NCBI GenBank assembly: GCA_946410535.1
Contig: CAMKAR010000124.1
Span: 1 to 6,554 of the forward strand
Reading direction: 5' to 3'
Source of the DNA: an uncultured Bacteroidales bacterium
GTDB taxonomy: Bacteria > Bacteroidota > Bacteroidia > Bacteroidales > F082
Length of the DNA: 6,554 nucleotides
In this document: positions 6,193 to 6,554 of the stretch, in pieces
Numbering within the stretch: position 1 is the stretch's first letter
Layout of the letters: each line of letters opens with the position of its first letter
Made by a program: the position numbers and the translations under genes
Notes under the pieces: model-generated
Seen by the model: only the letters and a program-made list of their open reading frames with translations
The model's database searches: none
Told to the model about the DNA's origin: nothing

Positions 6193-6204
6193 TCCCACAA
6201 TATC

Positions 6205-6554
6205 ATGTACTTCAATTCAAACATCAAATTCCTTCGCAAACACAGAAATCGTACCCAAGACGACCTCGCCTTCGCCTTGAACATGAAACGCTCCACGCTG
6301 AGCGGCTATGAAAACGGCGTGGCCGAGCCTAACCTCGAGGCCTTGGTCGCCTTCTCCAAGTATTTCGGCATCGCCATCGACACTTTGGTGAAAGTCGACC
6401 TGAGCACGATTAGTCCCAGCCAGCTCTCGCAGCTGGAGCGCGGCTACGACGTGCACATCAAAGGCAGCAACCTGCGTGTGCTGGCCACCACGGTCAACAA
6501 CGACAACAACGAGAACATCGAACTCGTCAACGAGAAAGCCAAGGCCGGTTATGC
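6205..6554 (+). CDS. XRE-family regulator, probable LexA-like S24 autocleaving repressor (3' end cut)
   Basis: Starts at ATG 6205 (MYFNSNIKFLRKHRNRTQDD) and stays open to the window end, giving 116 full codons. Residues about 7-62 form a Cro/cI-type helix-turn-helix: RTQDDLAFALNMKRSTLSGY is helix 2, turn and recognition helix, followed by ENGVAEPNLEALVAFSKYFG. Residues 63-100 look like a linker and the start of a beta-rich region. The last visible residues are ENIELVNEKAKAGY; the Ala114-Gly115 step has the form and position of the self-cleavage bond of LexA, UmuD and cI-like repressors, and I recall the same KAKAGY context in Bacteroidota S24 peptidases. The catalytic Ser and Lys would lie beyond the window, so the S24 domain is inferred. 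Divergent placement next to dinB suggests a damage-responsive repressor of this cassette. Confidence 0.85.
   Translation, partial: MYFNSNIKFLRKHRNRTQDDLAFALNMKRSTLSGYENGVAEPNLEALVAFSKYFGIAIDTLVKVDLSTISPSQLSQLERGYDVHIKGSNLRVLATTVNNDNNENIELVNEKAKAGY

Noticed and set aside
6217..6456. 79-codon minus-strand frame
   Set aside because: It lies entirely opposite the helix-turn-helix regulator, whose coding sense is clear.

Overview
The window most likely comes from a member of the Bacteroidota, probably Bacteroidales. It holds promoter-like boxes of the Bacteroidota type (TAnnTTTG), a compact second DnaE of the kind found beside DinB in that phylum, a PIN toxin/antitoxin pair of a Bacteroides-like family, and an XRE regulator that appears to be the N-terminal part of an S24 self-cleaving repressor. 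This assignment rests on family resemblance and promoter style, not on a database search.

Layout. All genes except the last lie on the minus strand. From right to left: a 3'-truncated XRE/S24-type regulator (6205-6554, +) is divergent from a Y-family polymerase, dinB (4903-6042, -). Next comes an accessory stretch (about 3189-4860): a small antitoxin and a PIN-domain toxin overlapping by 8 nt, a 32-codon ORF overlapping the toxin stop, a short unrecognised gene that looks frameshifted, and a hypothetical lipoprotein of lower G+C. Then comes a 972-residue DnaE-type polymerase (94-3012, -), compact and DnaE2/ImuC-like. At the left edge a new minus-strand gene begins (1-53) behind a good Bacteroidota promoter that overlaps the dnaE stop region.

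How the genes may work together. A LexA/UmuD-like regulator, a DinB polymerase with an obvious beta-clamp motif (QLALF) and a short DnaE2-like polymerase make a plausible damage-inducible translesion-synthesis cassette, comparable in logic to ImuA-ImuB-DnaE2 or UmuDC. It is unusual that the two polymerase genes are separated by about 1.9 kb of unrelated accessory genes.

The strongest new signal is a 45-bp element found once upstream of dinB (6095-6139) and once immediately upstream of dnaE (3018-3062), identical at 37 of 45 positions. Each copy contains a palindrome TTTGA-N11-TCAAA, a conserved 14-bp core ATTTCGCCGTAAAT, and a further TCAAA exactly 24 bp from the palindrome's TCAAA. I propose it as the shared promoter/operator of the cassette, perhaps bound by the divergent regulator. 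It would keep the two separated polymerases under common control.
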